Assembly (NCBI RefSeq): GCF_001494595.1
Contig: NZ_LN929908.1
Span: 1,027,715-1,091,714, forward strand
DNA: 64,000 nt
Origin: Mycobacterium sp. M26
Lineage (GTDB): Bacteria > Actinomycetota > Actinomycetes > Mycobacteriales > Mycobacteriaceae
Direction: 5' to 3'
Within the stretch, counting starts at the first letter, position 1. Each line of letters begins with the position of its first letter. Made by a program: the position numbers and the translations under genes. The notes beneath the pieces are model-generated. The model did no database searches. It was not told where the DNA came from and was given only the letters and a program-made list of their open reading frames with translations. This document shows positions 8,571 to 17,273 of this stretch, piece by piece.

Positions 8571-10211
8571 TCAACTGGTGAAGTGCGCCATCGTCACGTG
8601 CTCGGCCACCCGCAATGCATTGGCCGCCACGGTCAGACTGGGATTGAGCCCCGCGCTGGACGGGAAGAACGAGGTGTCCACCACGTAGAGGTTGTCCACC
8701 TCGTGGGCCCGGTTCTGGGTGTTGAGCACGCTGGTCGCCGGGTCGGTGCCGAATCGGCATGTGCCGCAGACATGCCCGAGGTTGGAGTTGTCCTTGCCGC
8801 TGCCCAGCGGCAGGGTCCGGAACGGCTTGAATACCTTTTTGAGCTGTCGCAAGAAGACGTCGCGCCGGGCGATCTCGTTCGGATGCAGTCGATAGTGCAT
8901 CTGCATGCGCTGACGCCCGTCGGCGCCGGGCCGATCCGACGGCAGGACTCGGTTGTCCAGATACGGAAGGTCCTCGGTCATCGCGGCCAGGATCAGGCCA
9001 CCGGTGAAGAACCGCTCGTAGACCAGTCGCACCGCAGGGCTCATCAGCCGCATGCCCGTGGCTCGCCAGCCGGGTCGGTTGGCCAGCCACTCCATCGGCG
9101 GAATGGCCCCGAAGCTCTGCACGGTGCCGTACTTCTGGCCTTCCCAGTAGTAGAAGTCGTTGAAGCCGATCTCCTTGTTGGCAGCCGTGATCCGGCTTCC
9201 GCGTGACGGCCAGACCTCGATCGGGTCCAGCAGATGGCGCATCAGGTTGCGGCCCACATAGTCCGAACCGTTGGCCAACCCGGCTGGCCAATCCCCGGAG
9301 CGCGACGTGAGCAGCAACATCGGGGTTGCCAAGGCTCCCGCCGCCAGCACCACCACAGTGCCCTTTAGTGCCAGCACACTGCCGCGGTGCTCGCAGATCA
9401 CCTGCTGCACGCTCGAGCGGTCGGCCTCCAGGCGCAGCACCCGGCACTGATCCAGCAGGGTCGCGCCGTGCTCGGCGATCGCCGGCTGCACCCCGTTGCG
9501 GGCTGAATCGCGCTTACAGGACTGCGGGCACAGATAGGTCTGGCAGGTGGTGCATCCGTCGGTGTAGTCACAGGCCATCGGCAGGTGATACGGGTGCAGT
9601 CCGCGGCCCTGCAGGTAATCGACCATCGGCTGGTTGTCGGCCGAAAAAGGCGGCGCGGCAGGCAAACCCACCGCAGCGGCTTCCGGTCGCAGCGGATCGG
9701 GCTGACCGCGCACCCCGAGCAGCTTCTCCGCTTGGGCGTACCAGGGGGCCATGTCGTCGTAGCTGACCGGCCATGCCTCCGGCACGGTCGACTCGCCGGG
9801 ATCCAGGAAGTTCTGCCGTGGTGTGAAATCTCGGGCGAAGAAGCGCTCGCACACCATGCCGTAAAGCGCCGAGGATCCACCGGTCCCGCTGCCGATGAAC
9901 GGGGTGAACCGCTTGGACGACCGTCCGCTGATGTCTTCAACCTCGTCAGTCGAACGCCCGCCGCGGGCCAGTGCATCGAAGTAGGTCTCGGCCGACCGTG
10001 CCGCCTGAGGTTCGGCGAGCTCAGGCATCGCAGCACGGATAGTGCCCGGCACTCCGGGCAGGGTGGAACGGCCCTTCTCGACGAACAGCACTCGCCGCCC
10101 GGCTCGGGCCAGCGAGTACCCCAGTGTCCCGCCACCCATTCCAGTGCCCACGACAATGACGTCCCAGTGGATGCGCTCGGCCTCGTGGGCGTCCAGATCG
10201 CCGTCGGCCAA
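8571..10211 (-). CDS. GMC-family FAD-dependent oxidoreductase (copy 2)
   Basis: 546 residues. The start is TTG at 10211, supported by GAGGAG 9 nt upstream and by alignment with copy 1. FAD fold VVGTGMGGGTLGYSLARAG at about residues 21-39, cysteine cluster CDYTDGCTTC...C...C in the same place as in copy 1, and C-terminal SSAGLNPSLTVAANALR. The two copies look alike throughout, so they arose by duplication; copy 2 and the FkbM gene form a unit transcribed away from the glycosyltransferase at 10387. Role: oxidation of a primary or secondary alcohol with FAD, substrate unknown. Combined with two Gfo/Idh enzymes nearby, a redox edit of sugars (oxidise, then reduce) is possible but speculative. Confidence 0.88.
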   Translation of the reverse strand: MADGDLDAHEAERIHWDVIVVGTGMGGGTLGYSLARAGRRVLFVEKGRSTLPGVPGTIRAAMPELAEPQAARSAETYFDALARGGRSTDEVEDISGRSSKRFTPFIGSGTGGSSALYGMVCERFFARDFTPRQNFLDPGESTVPEAWPVSYDDMAPWYAQAEKLLGVRGQPDPLRPEAAAVGLPAAPPFSADNQPMVDYLQGRGLHPYHLPMACDYTDGCTTCQTYLCPQSCKRDSARNGVQPAIAEHGATLLDQCRVLRLEADRSSVQQVICEHRGSVLALKGTVVVLAAGALATPMLLLTSRSGDWPAGLANGSDYVGRNLMRHLLDPIEVWPSRGSRITAANKEIGFNDFYYWEGQKYGTVQSFGAIPPMEWLANRPGWRATGMRLMSPAVRLVYERFFTGGLILAAMTEDLPYLDNRVLPSDRPGADGRQRMQMHYRLHPNEIARRDVFLRQLKKVFKPFRTLPLGSGKDNSNLGHVCGTCRFGTDPATSVLNTQNRAHEVDNLYVVDTSFFPSSAGLNPSLTVAANALRVAEHVTMAHFTS

Positions 10212-10386
10212 AATCTAAGCTCCTCAGCGCATGATGCCCAGATCCTGGCCCGGGCGAAACGATTCGCGATCGTATCAGCACACGTCGATGTACCGAACCC
10301 CCTTTCGGCGGTCGCGCAACCGGTAATAATGGCCGGTGCTCCAGACGTTGTCTGGGTCGTGTCCCGATGGAAAGGCCGCCGCTGCG

Positions 10387-11655
10387 ATGAAGTTCGTCCT
10401 CGCCAGTTACGGGGGCCGCGGCGACATCGAACCGGCCGTGGTCGTCGGGCGTGAGTTGCTCCGTCGCGGCCATGACGTGCTGATGGCCGTTCCGCCGAAC
10501 CTGATCGGCTTCACCGAGGACGCCGGGTTGCCGGCCGTCGCCTACGGCGTGGATTCCGGCCCCATCCTGGAACTGCAGCGCCGCTACTTCACCGTCTACT
10601 CCCGCACACCCTGGAAGCTCAAAGAACTGAGTCAGATGAGCCGCGAAACCGAGGAGTTCGCGACTAAGTGCTGGCAGGAGATGACGACGGCCCTGGCCGC
10701 GATCGCCGAGGGTGCCGACGCTCTGGTGACCGGCTTGATTTTCGAGCAACCCGCGGTCAACGTGGCCGAGCGCTTCGACATCCCGTTGGTGACTCTGCAC
10801 TATTTTCCAGTCCGGGCCCACGGCCAACTCCTACCGGTGGCACCGGCATTTCTGAGCCGGGCCGGAATGAAGATCAACGATTGGCTGGCCTGGCGCGGCA
10901 CTCGTGCCGGCGAGGACGCGCAACGCCGGGGACTGGGCCTGCCGCCGGCCTCCGCGCCCGCGCCGCAGCGGGTCGCCGAGCGTGGTTCGCTGGAAATCCA
11001 GGCCTACGACGAAGTGTGTTTTCCGGGTCTCGGTGCCGAATGGGCCCGCTGGCGCGAGCTGCGCCCCTTCGTCGGCGCCTTGGCCATGCAGTCGCCGACG
11101 TCGGCCGACGAGGAGGTCGCGGCCTGGATCGCCTCGGGTAGCGCGCCGATCTTCTTCGGGTTCGGCAGCGTGCCGATCGGCTCGCCTGCCGAGACGGTCG
11201 CCATGATCGCCGCCGCCTGCGCGCAGTTGGGGGAGCGGGCCCTGATCGGCGCCGGCGGCACCGACTTCGGCGACCTTCCGCACTTCGACCACGTCAAGGT
11301 CGTCGGCCAGGTCAATTACGCCACGATCTTCCCGCTCTGCCGGGCTGTGGTTCACCACGGCGGCGCGGGGACGTTGGCCGCGTGCCTGCGGGCCGGGGTT
11401 CCGCAGCTGGTGCTGTGGACCCTGCCCGATCAACCGTTCTTCGCGGCCCAGCTCAGACGGCTGAAGGTGGGTGCCGGGCACCGCTTTGCCACCACCACCG
11501 AGAAATCGTTGGTCAAAGGTCTGCGCCGGGTGCTGGATCCGCGCTACCGGATCCGGGCACGTGAATTGGCTCCCCGGATCACCACACCTGACGAGAGCGC
11601 CGCAGCCGCGGCCACCCTGGTCGAGGAGTTCGCACAGTCCCGCAGCCTGCGCTGA
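10387..11655 (+). CDS. GT1-family glycosyltransferase, GPL Gtf/Rv1524-Rv1526c type (copy 1)
   Basis: 422 residues from ATG 10387 (MKFVLASYGGRGDIEP). The N-terminal GT-B motif GGRGDIEPAVVVGRELLRRGHDV is that of the UGT/erythromycin-type glycosyltransferases; the C-terminal donor site has VVHHGGAGTLAACLRAGVPQL and LPDQPFF. Mycobacterial members (Gtf1-Gtf3 in GPL loci) add 6-deoxytalose or rhamnose to the allo-threonine and alaninol of the lipopeptide at the cytosolic face. This is the first of three paralogues here (also 14441 and 29649). A 175-bp divergent region separates it from the GMC gene. Sugar and acceptor cannot be assigned from sequence alone. Confidence 0.88.
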   Translation: MKFVLASYGGRGDIEPAVVVGRELLRRGHDVLMAVPPNLIGFTEDAGLPAVAYGVDSGPILELQRRYFTVYSRTPWKLKELSQMSRETEEFATKCWQEMTTALAAIAEGADALVTGLIFEQPAVNVAERFDIPLVTLHYFPVRAHGQLLPVAPAFLSRAGMKINDWLAWRGTRAGEDAQRRGLGLPPASAPAPQRVAERGSLEIQAYDEVCFPGLGAEWARWRELRPFVGALAMQSPTSADEEVAAWIASGSAPIFFGFGSVPIGSPAETVAMIAAACAQLGERALIGAGGTDFGDLPHFDHVKVVGQVNYATIFPLCRAVVHHGGAGTLAACLRAGVPQLVLWTLPDQPFFAAQLRRLKVGAGHRFATTTEKSLVKGLRRVLDPRYRIRARELAPRITTPDESAAAAATLVEEFAQSRSLR

Positions 11656-11830
11656 TGGCGACGTTCGCTTTTCGGCTTCAGCTGCGTTGTCGCGGATCGG
11701 AGCAAACATTCCGATTTCAGATCGGCTGCGCGGTTGATCTACTAAGCTGCCGACGGGTTAGTCGGGGATGCCAACCCCCGTGCCCGCTGCACCGAACACG
11801 CACGGGGAACTGAAGGGGCTCAGGAGCGCA

Positions 11831-13213
11831 ATGGCTGAAGGCGTGTTTGGGCGGACCGACGCTGAGATCGACCTGCTGGTCCGCGGCATGCAGTCGGGTA
11901 TCGCGGTCGTCGGATTCGGCTACATCGGCACCGTGATCGGCGCTGTCCTGGCCGACCGGGGCTGGCCGGTGACCGGAATCGATGTGCGTCAGAACGTGGT
12001 TGATGAGATCAACGCCGGCAAGTCCCATGTACCCGAGCCCGGACTCGACGAACTGGTATCCAACAGTGTGCGTGTCGGCCAGCTGAAGGCCACCACCGAC
12101 TTTGGCGCCATCGCCGACAACGACTTCGTCATCGTCACGGTCGGCACGCCGCTGGGCCCGGACTTCGAGCCGATCGTCGATGACATCAAGGCCGCGGCCC
12201 AGGCGGTGGGTGAGCATCTGCGGGCCGGTCACCTGGTAATCCTCAAGAGCACGGTGCCGCCGGATACCACCGAGAAGCTCGTCCGCCCGATCCTGGAAGA
12301 AGCCTCCGCTTTGAAGGCCGGAGTCGACTTCGGGTTGGCGTTCTGCCCCGAGCGACTGGCCGAAGGCCAGGCCATTCACGAACTCACCTCGATCCCGGTG
12401 GTCGTCGGCGCCGTCGACGAGCGCAGCGCCCGCGCCTGCTCCACGCTGTGGCGTCATGCGCTGGGTGTCGAGTCCGTGGTGGTCGACGACCCCCGGACCG
12501 CGGAAATGGTCAAGCTTGCCGACAACCTGTGGGTTGACCTCAACGTCGCACTGGCCAACGAGCTCGCCAAGGTCTGCGACCGGCTGGGCATGGACGCCCT
12601 GCAGGTGATCGAGGCCGCCAACACCATGCCCAAGGGTGGCGGCCTGGCCAACATCCTGCGGCCGAGCATGGGTGTCGGCGGCTACTGCCTGACCAAAGAC
12701 CCCTGGTTCGTCAACCATCTGGGCGAGACGCTCGGTCTGGAGCTGTCGATCCCGCGGACCTCGCGCACCGTCAACGACACGATGCCCGGCTATACCTACG
12801 GGCTGCTGACACAGCTGCTGGCCGAGCAGGGCAAGTCGATCGAGAACAGCAAGATCGCGGTGCTGGGCATCGCCTTCAAGAACAACACCGGCGACTGCCG
12901 CCTGACACCCACCAAGTACGTCCTGGAGTTCCTCGAAGATTCGGGATGTCAGCTCTCCGTTCATGATCCGTGGGTGCCCGAAGAAGAGGCGCACACGGTC
13001 ACGAACATTCCGCTGACCGCGGACATCGAATCGGCGGTCAAGGACGCTGACGCTTTGGTGGTCCTCGCCGGCCATCGAGAGTTCCACCAGATCCCGTTGG
13101 TGCGCCTCGCTGATCTGACGGCCTCCGGCTGTGTCTTCCTGGATGGACGTAACAGCTTCGACCCGGCGGCGGTCCGTGCGGCCGGCTTCACCTACAAGGG
13201 AATCGGCCGATAA
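11831..13213 (+). CDS. Nucleotide-sugar 6-dehydrogenase (UDP-glucose/UDP-GlcNAc/UDP-ManNAc dehydrogenase family)
   Basis: 460 residues from ATG 11831, which has AGGAG 4 nt upstream; a longer frame to 11768 lacks one. Rossmann motif IAVVGFGYIGTVIG near residue 23. The catalytic cysteine is in GVGGYCLTKDPWF, closer to the WecC/TviB type (GGxCxxxDPWF) than to the UDP-glucose dehydrogenase GGSCFPKD form. The C-terminal UDP-binding part is complete (IAVLGIAFKNNTGDCR). It makes a UDP-hexuronate or UDP-hexosaminuronate with two NAD+. It sits 58 bp before an SDR enzyme on the same strand, a pairing typical of uronate pathways (dehydrogenase then epimerase or decarboxylase). This implies an acidic or derived sugar in the product. 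Confidence 0.85.
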   Translation: MAEGVFGRTDAEIDLLVRGMQSGIAVVGFGYIGTVIGAVLADRGWPVTGIDVRQNVVDEINAGKSHVPEPGLDELVSNSVRVGQLKATTDFGAIADNDFVIVTVGTPLGPDFEPIVDDIKAAAQAVGEHLRAGHLVILKSTVPPDTTEKLVRPILEEASALKAGVDFGLAFCPERLAEGQAIHELTSIPVVVGAVDERSARACSTLWRHALGVESVVVDDPRTAEMVKLADNLWVDLNVALANELAKVCDRLGMDALQVIEAANTMPKGGGLANILRPSMGVGGYCLTKDPWFVNHLGETLGLELSIPRTSRTVNDTMPGYTYGLLTQLLAEQGKSIENSKIAVLGIAFKNNTGDCRLTPTKYVLEFLEDSGCQLSVHDPWVPEEEAHTVTNIPLTADIESAVKDADALVVLAGHREFHQIPLVRLADLTASGCVFLDGRNSFDPAAVRAAGFTYKGIGR

Positions 13214-13271
13214 GAGCTCGACCCCCGCGTGTCCATCGCCGCATCCGGCTACCTGAAACGAGAGAGCACAG

Positions 13272-14270
13272 ATGTCCAATGTCGTCGTAACGGGCGGCTA
13301 CGGTTTCATCGGATCCCACCTGGTCTCAGCGCTGCTGGACCGCGGGGACTCGGTCACCGTATTCGACTTCGCCAAGAACACCCGCGACACCAGCATCGAC
13401 TTCGACCGGCACCCCAATTTCCGATTCGTCCAAGGCGATGTCACCGATCCGGCTGCTCTCGAACAAGCCTTGACCCCCGAGGTGGACACCGTGTTCCACC
13501 TCGCGGCGGTCGTGGGTGTCAAGAACTACATGGACGACCCGTTGAAAGTCTTGGACGTCAACGTGATCGGGACCCGCAACGTGCTGGAGCTCAGCCAGCG
13601 CCACGGCATTCACGTTGTCTTCGCCAGCACATCTGAGGTGTTTGGCAAGAATCCGAACCCTCCGTGGGCCGAGGACGACGACCGGGTCTTGGGCTCGACC
13701 AAGACCGCCCGCTGGAGCTACAGCACCAGCAAAGCGATGGCCGAGCACCTGGTATTCGCGATGCACGCCGCCTACGGGCTGCCAGTGACGGTGGTGCGCT
13801 ACTTCAATGTCTACGGGCCGCGGCAGGCACCGATCTTCGTGGTATCGCAAAGCGTGCATCGCATCCTCAATGGCCTGCCGCCGCTGCTCTACGACTCGGG
13901 CGAGCAGACGCGGTGCTTTACCTACGTCGACGACGCCGTGGCCGGCACCCTGCTCGCCGCGGAGCACCCGGCCGCCGTGGGTGAGGCCTTCAATATCGGC
14001 AGCATGACCGAATCCACGATGCGCGAGGTCGTGGACCTGGCGATCAAGATTGCCGACGTCGACGGGGTCTCCAGTGCCGAGGCGGTGGATACCGGGGCCC
14101 GCTATGGACAGCTGTATGAGGACATCCCGCGGCGCATCCCGGATTCGACCAAAGCGCAGCGTGAACTGGGCTGGCGACTGCAGGTCGATGTCGAAGAGGG
14201 CATCCGCCGCACCATCGAGTGGGCGCGAGCCAATCCCTGGTACCTCCAAGGACAAACTGCTAGCGAGTAG
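13272..14270 (+). CDS. Extended SDR nucleotide-sugar epimerase/decarboxylase
   Basis: 332 residues. NAD-binding VVVTGGYGFIGSHL at the N-terminus, active-site Ser in FASTSEVFG and the Tyr/Lys pair in WSYSTSKAMAEH, then VVRYFNVYGPRQ, all standard for extended SDRs. The C-terminal DIPRRIPDSTKAQRELGW region resembles UDP-glucuronate decarboxylase (Uxs/ArnA) and 4-epimerase members. Because it directly follows the nucleotide-sugar dehydrogenase, likely reactions are UDP-hexuronate 4-epimerisation or decarboxylation to a UDP-pentose; I cannot choose between them. Cytosolic. The two genes are probably one operon. Confidence 0.85.
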   Translation: MSNVVVTGGYGFIGSHLVSALLDRGDSVTVFDFAKNTRDTSIDFDRHPNFRFVQGDVTDPAALEQALTPEVDTVFHLAAVVGVKNYMDDPLKVLDVNVIGTRNVLELSQRHGIHVVFASTSEVFGKNPNPPWAEDDDRVLGSTKTARWSYSTSKAMAEHLVFAMHAAYGLPVTVVRYFNVYGPRQAPIFVVSQSVHRILNGLPPLLYDSGEQTRCFTYVDDAVAGTLLAAEHPAAVGEAFNIGSMTESTMREVVDLAIKIADVDGVSSAEAVDTGARYGQLYEDIPRRIPDSTKAQRELGWRLQVDVEEGIRRTIEWARANPWYLQGQTASE

Positions 14271-14419
14271 ACAAATCTGAGTGTCTGTCTTGTCGGGGGC
14301 AAAATCCGTGTGTATGTTTTTGTCGGCTCGGTCAATTCGTTGCGGCTTTTGGGTGATCGGCCTACAAAGTTGAGGGGTCGGGTTTTCTTGGGCTTAGAGG
14401 CTCGAATCCGCAAAGAGCG

Positions 14420-14437
14420 GAAGGGTAAGCGTCCTTC
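14420..14437 (+). promoter_or_regulatory. Stem-loop covering the putative RBS of the second GT1 gene
   Basis: GAAGG (14420-14424) and CCTTC (14433-14437) can pair around an 8-nt loop, ending 3 nt before the ATG at 14441. The only purine-rich Shine-Dalgarno-like stretch (AAGGG) is inside the left arm. If formed in the mRNA it would hide the ribosome site. Confidence 0.35.
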
Positions 14438-14440
14438 TCA

Positions 14441-15718
14441 ATGAAGTTTGTGTTGGCCAATTGGGGTACCCGCGGCGAGGTGGAGCCTTTCGCCGCGATC
14501 GGTCGTGAATTGGTACATCGTGGGCACGACGTACATATGGTCGTCGCACCCGAGATGGTCAGCTTTGCCGAGTCGGCGGGACCCGCGGCGGTCGGCTACG
14601 GACCGACCTTGCAGTCCATCGACGACCCTCACCACGAGTACTGGAAGTTGTTCTTCAAGCAGCCATGGCGGCTAAAAGAGTTGAACGGGTTATTGAGCGA
14701 GCTTGCGGAGATGCTGAGCCGGTACCGGTCGGACGTCCGGGAGAAGCTGATATCAGCTGCCGCCGGTGCCGACGTGCTCCTCACCGGGATGAATTACGAA
14801 GACGTCGCCGCCAACGTCGCGGAGTATTGCCGCACGCCGTTGGCCACTCTTCAAATCTTCCCGCTACGTGCCAATGGCCGCTTAGTACCGTTGCTGCCTG
14901 GGCCGTTGGGAAGGGCTGTAATGGCCGCTTTCGAGTGGTGGGAAGCCCACGAAAAGAAGCCCGAGATCGACGCCGAACGTAGGGAACTCGGCTTGCCGGA
15001 GGTGAGCAGTCGATGGCCGCGGCGTGTGGCCGAGCTTGAAGCGATGGAAATCCAGGCTTACGACTCCGTGTGCTATCCAGGCCTGGCGGAGGAGTGGGCC
15101 GCCTGGAACAGCCAGCCCATCCCGCAGAGACCCTTCGTCGGCGCGCTGACGATGCAGCTGGCCGCGCAGGACGATGAGGAGATCGCGGCCTGGATTGCCG
15201 GCGGTAAGCCGCCCATCTTCTTCAGCTTCGGCAGCATGCCGGTGGACTCTGCCGCCGACACACTCGCCATGATCGCGCGAGCCTGTGCCTCGCTCGGTGA
15301 GCGGGCATTGATAGGCGCTGGGTGGACCGACTTCAGCCACGTGCCGCACTACGACCACGTCAAGGTCGTGGGTGCAATGAACTACGCGAAGGTCTTTCCG
15401 GCTTGCCGTGCGGTCGTCCACCACGGTGGTTCGGGCACTACGCATGCAGGCCTTCGCGCTGGGCGTCCCACCTTGATTCTGTGGATGCTGCCGGACCAGG
15501 CTTGCTGGGGGGGGCGCGTGAAGGACCTGAAGGTTGGCACTAGCCGCCGTTTTTCGGCTACTACTGAGGAATCGCTGGTATCGGATCTTCGCAAGGTTCT
15601 CAGCCCGCAATGCGCTATCGCAGCTCAAGAGCTTGCCGCGCGAATGACCAAGCCCGCAGAAAGCGTAGCCGCCGCGGCCGACCTATTGGAGAACTTCGCC
15701 CACTCGCGCGGGCGCTGA
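14441..15718 (+). CDS. GT1-family glycosyltransferase, GPL Gtf type (copy 2)
   Basis: 425 residues from ATG 14441 (MKFVLANWGTRGEVEP). Same architecture as the other two copies: N-terminal GTRGEVEPFAAIGRELVHRGHDV, C-terminal VVHHGGSGTTHAGLRAGRP and LPDQACWGGRV. A run of eight G (15507-15514) encodes the WGG part of the donor-site loop, where the other copies have different residues; a slip here would truncate the enzyme. It follows the SDR gene after a 170-bp gap with lower GC than its surroundings and ends 2 bp from the convergent transporter genes. Predicted to glycosylate the lipopeptide; sugar not assignable. Confidence 0.87.
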   Translation: MKFVLANWGTRGEVEPFAAIGRELVHRGHDVHMVVAPEMVSFAESAGPAAVGYGPTLQSIDDPHHEYWKLFFKQPWRLKELNGLLSELAEMLSRYRSDVREKLISAAAGADVLLTGMNYEDVAANVAEYCRTPLATLQIFPLRANGRLVPLLPGPLGRAVMAAFEWWEAHEKKPEIDAERRELGLPEVSSRWPRRVAELEAMEIQAYDSVCYPGLAEEWAAWNSQPIPQRPFVGALTMQLAAQDDEEIAAWIAGGKPPIFFSFGSMPVDSAADTLAMIARACASLGERALIGAGWTDFSHVPHYDHVKVVGAMNYAKVFPACRAVVHHGGSGTTHAGLRAGRPTLILWMLPDQACWGGRVKDLKVGTSRRFSATTEESLVSDLRKVLSPQCAIAAQELAARMTKPAESVAAAADLLENFAHSRGR

Positions 15719-15720
15719 AC

Positions 15721-16521
15721 TCAACCGCCTGAGCCGCCGGACTCAGCTGCGGCTCGATAGCCGCGGACTGCAAGTGGTCCGACGACGGCTGCCAAACCGA
15801 CAGTCCATAGCGCGCCTAGCAGCAACTGCACCCCCGGAAAGGCGCCTAGTGCAAGGCTACGCATGGAATCGACGATCGGCATCATCGGCTGCAGTCGAAG
15901 CAACGGCCACATCCACGATGGCAACGATTCGACGGGAGGTGAGCCGGAGCTGGCGAACACCGCACTGATCGCCGGCAGGCCAAGAAGAATGAGCACGGTG
16001 CCGTGCTTGGCGCGGACCGCGATAGCGATGACTGCCATCGCGAAGACAAGCACCACCATCACTGGCACCAATAGGAACATGATCAGCTCAAAGATGTTGC
16101 CGTGGAAGCGAAGTCCAAGAACTAGGCCGACGGCGGTGATCACGATAGTGCTCACCAGCGTGCGGGCAGCCTCGGCGAGTAATCTGCCTGTCAGTGCGCT
16201 GGCGCGGTGAACGGGGAGCACCCACATCTGGCTCAGCATTCCCGACTCGCGTTCAATCGGGATGGTGATGCCGACCGCAAGTGCGCCGGAGAATGCGCCC
16301 GCGATCGCGCAGGTAGGAACCAAGCCGTAGAGACTGTCCGTACCGGTGATGCGCATAACCGACTTGCCGACCAGCAGGTAATAGGTGATCAGCAGGAAAG
16401 ACGGGAAAAGAATGGCCTGGACCACCACCATCGGATCTCTGCGCCAGTGCGTGAATAGCTGTCCGGCGAAGATCAGGCTTTCGTTGACCAGCGAATGGCG
16501 CAGCGGTGTGTGTGTCGTCAT
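15721..16521 (-). CDS. ABC-2 type exporter permease (DrrC-like)
   Basis: 266 residues from ATG 16521, which overlaps the upstream permease by 4 bp (ATGA), so translation is coupled; a longer in-frame extension upstream is a shadow of that gene. Six hydrophobic segments are evident (for example ILFPSFLLITYYLLVG, IMFLLVPVMVVLVFAMAVIAIAV). The family feature PVESLPSWMWPLLRLQPMMP before the last helices is present. Together with the next two genes it forms a DrrABC-type transporter. Such transporters move lipids (PDIM: DrrABC) or drugs; GPL loci of M. avium also include drr genes. Here it most likely exports the glycolipopeptide or an intermediate. Confidence 0.85.
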   Translation of the reverse strand: MTTHTPLRHSLVNESLIFAGQLFTHWRRDPMVVVQAILFPSFLLITYYLLVGKSVMRITGTDSLYGLVPTCAIAGAFSGALAVGITIPIERESGMLSQMWVLPVHRASALTGRLLAEAARTLVSTIVITAVGLVLGLRFHGNIFELIMFLLVPVMVVLVFAMAVIAIAVRAKHGTVLILLGLPAISAVFASSGSPPVESLPSWMWPLLRLQPMMPIVDSMRSLALGAFPGVQLLLGALWTVGLAAVVGPLAVRGYRAAAESGGSGG

Positions 16522-17273
16522 GCTGTCCGCCTTTGCATCCGCACTGCGATCGTTCCGAACAGCGCGAACATTCCAAGACACCACGCGAGACTCGCCGCCA
16601 TGCTGGTGGCCGTGACATGCCCGGAGGCCAACTCCCGCAGCGTTTCCGTCACTTGGGAGACGGGCTGATAACGGACGAATCCATGCAACCAGTCGGGGAA
16701 TGACTCGACGGGCGCCATTCCGGTGGACAGCATGACCAGTAGGAGTTGCGGGACGAGGAGCACCTGGCTGGATGCTCCGCTCTTTCCGATGGTGGCTCCC
16801 GAGATGCCTACCCCGATCGCGTCGGCGCCTAGTGAGAGTGCCAGCGTCAGCGTCAGGACAAGGCAAACGAAGGTGACCAAATAGGCGGGGCCGCCAAACA
16901 TTCGAAAGCCGAATGCGTATCCGACGGCAATCGTGGCGAGCAGGGCTATAACGCCACGGATGAGGCAGTACATCATGCGGGCCGCTAGTGGTGTCACCGA
17001 CGCGATAGGTAACGTCCGAAGTCGAATTCCTAACTCGGACTGATGGTCTCGGGCAGCTCGGTCGACGGTCGTCAATGCGCCGAGCAATGTCACCTGAATG
17101 ATGATCACGGGCAGCAGATATTGCGGATAGCCGATCCCGCCGGTGTCGATGACATTTCGTAGCGCGAGATTGAAGATCAGAAAGTTACCGGCCGGCGCGA
17201 GGATGGCGAAGGGCAAATCGTCTCGCAGGCTGTCACGCACGATGCGCTCAGTGAGAACGGCGAGTGCGGTCAC
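16518..17273 (-). CDS. ABC-2 type exporter permease (DrrB-like)
   Basis: 251 residues. Multiple membrane segments (YLLPVIIIQVTLLGAL, VTFVCLVLTLTLALSLG, SQVLLVPQLLLVMLS, and a final helix near FALFGTIAV). The conserved PVESFPDWLHGFVRYQPVSQ loop matches that of the second permease and of DrrB/DrrC-type proteins. Its start overlaps the ATPase stop by 4 bp and its stop overlaps the next permease start by 4 bp, so the three are a tightly coupled unit. It forms the membrane channel with the neighbouring permease. Confidence 0.85.
   Translation of the reverse strand: MTALAVLTERIVRDSLRDDLPFAILAPAGNFLIFNLALRNVIDTGGIGYPQYLLPVIIIQVTLLGALTTVDRAARDHQSELGIRLRTLPIASVTPLAARMMYCLIRGVIALLATIAVGYAFGFRMFGGPAYLVTFVCLVLTLTLALSLGADAIGVGISGATIGKSGASSQVLLVPQLLLVMLSTGMAPVESFPDWLHGFVRYQPVSQVTETLRELASGHVTATSMAASLAWCLGMFALFGTIAVRMQRRTA

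Noticed and set aside
7582..9447. 621-residue frame suggesting a much longer FkbM protein.
   Set aside because: The first ~300 residues overlap the GMC gene in another frame and are non-protein-like; a GGAGG site before GTG 8544 gives the true start.
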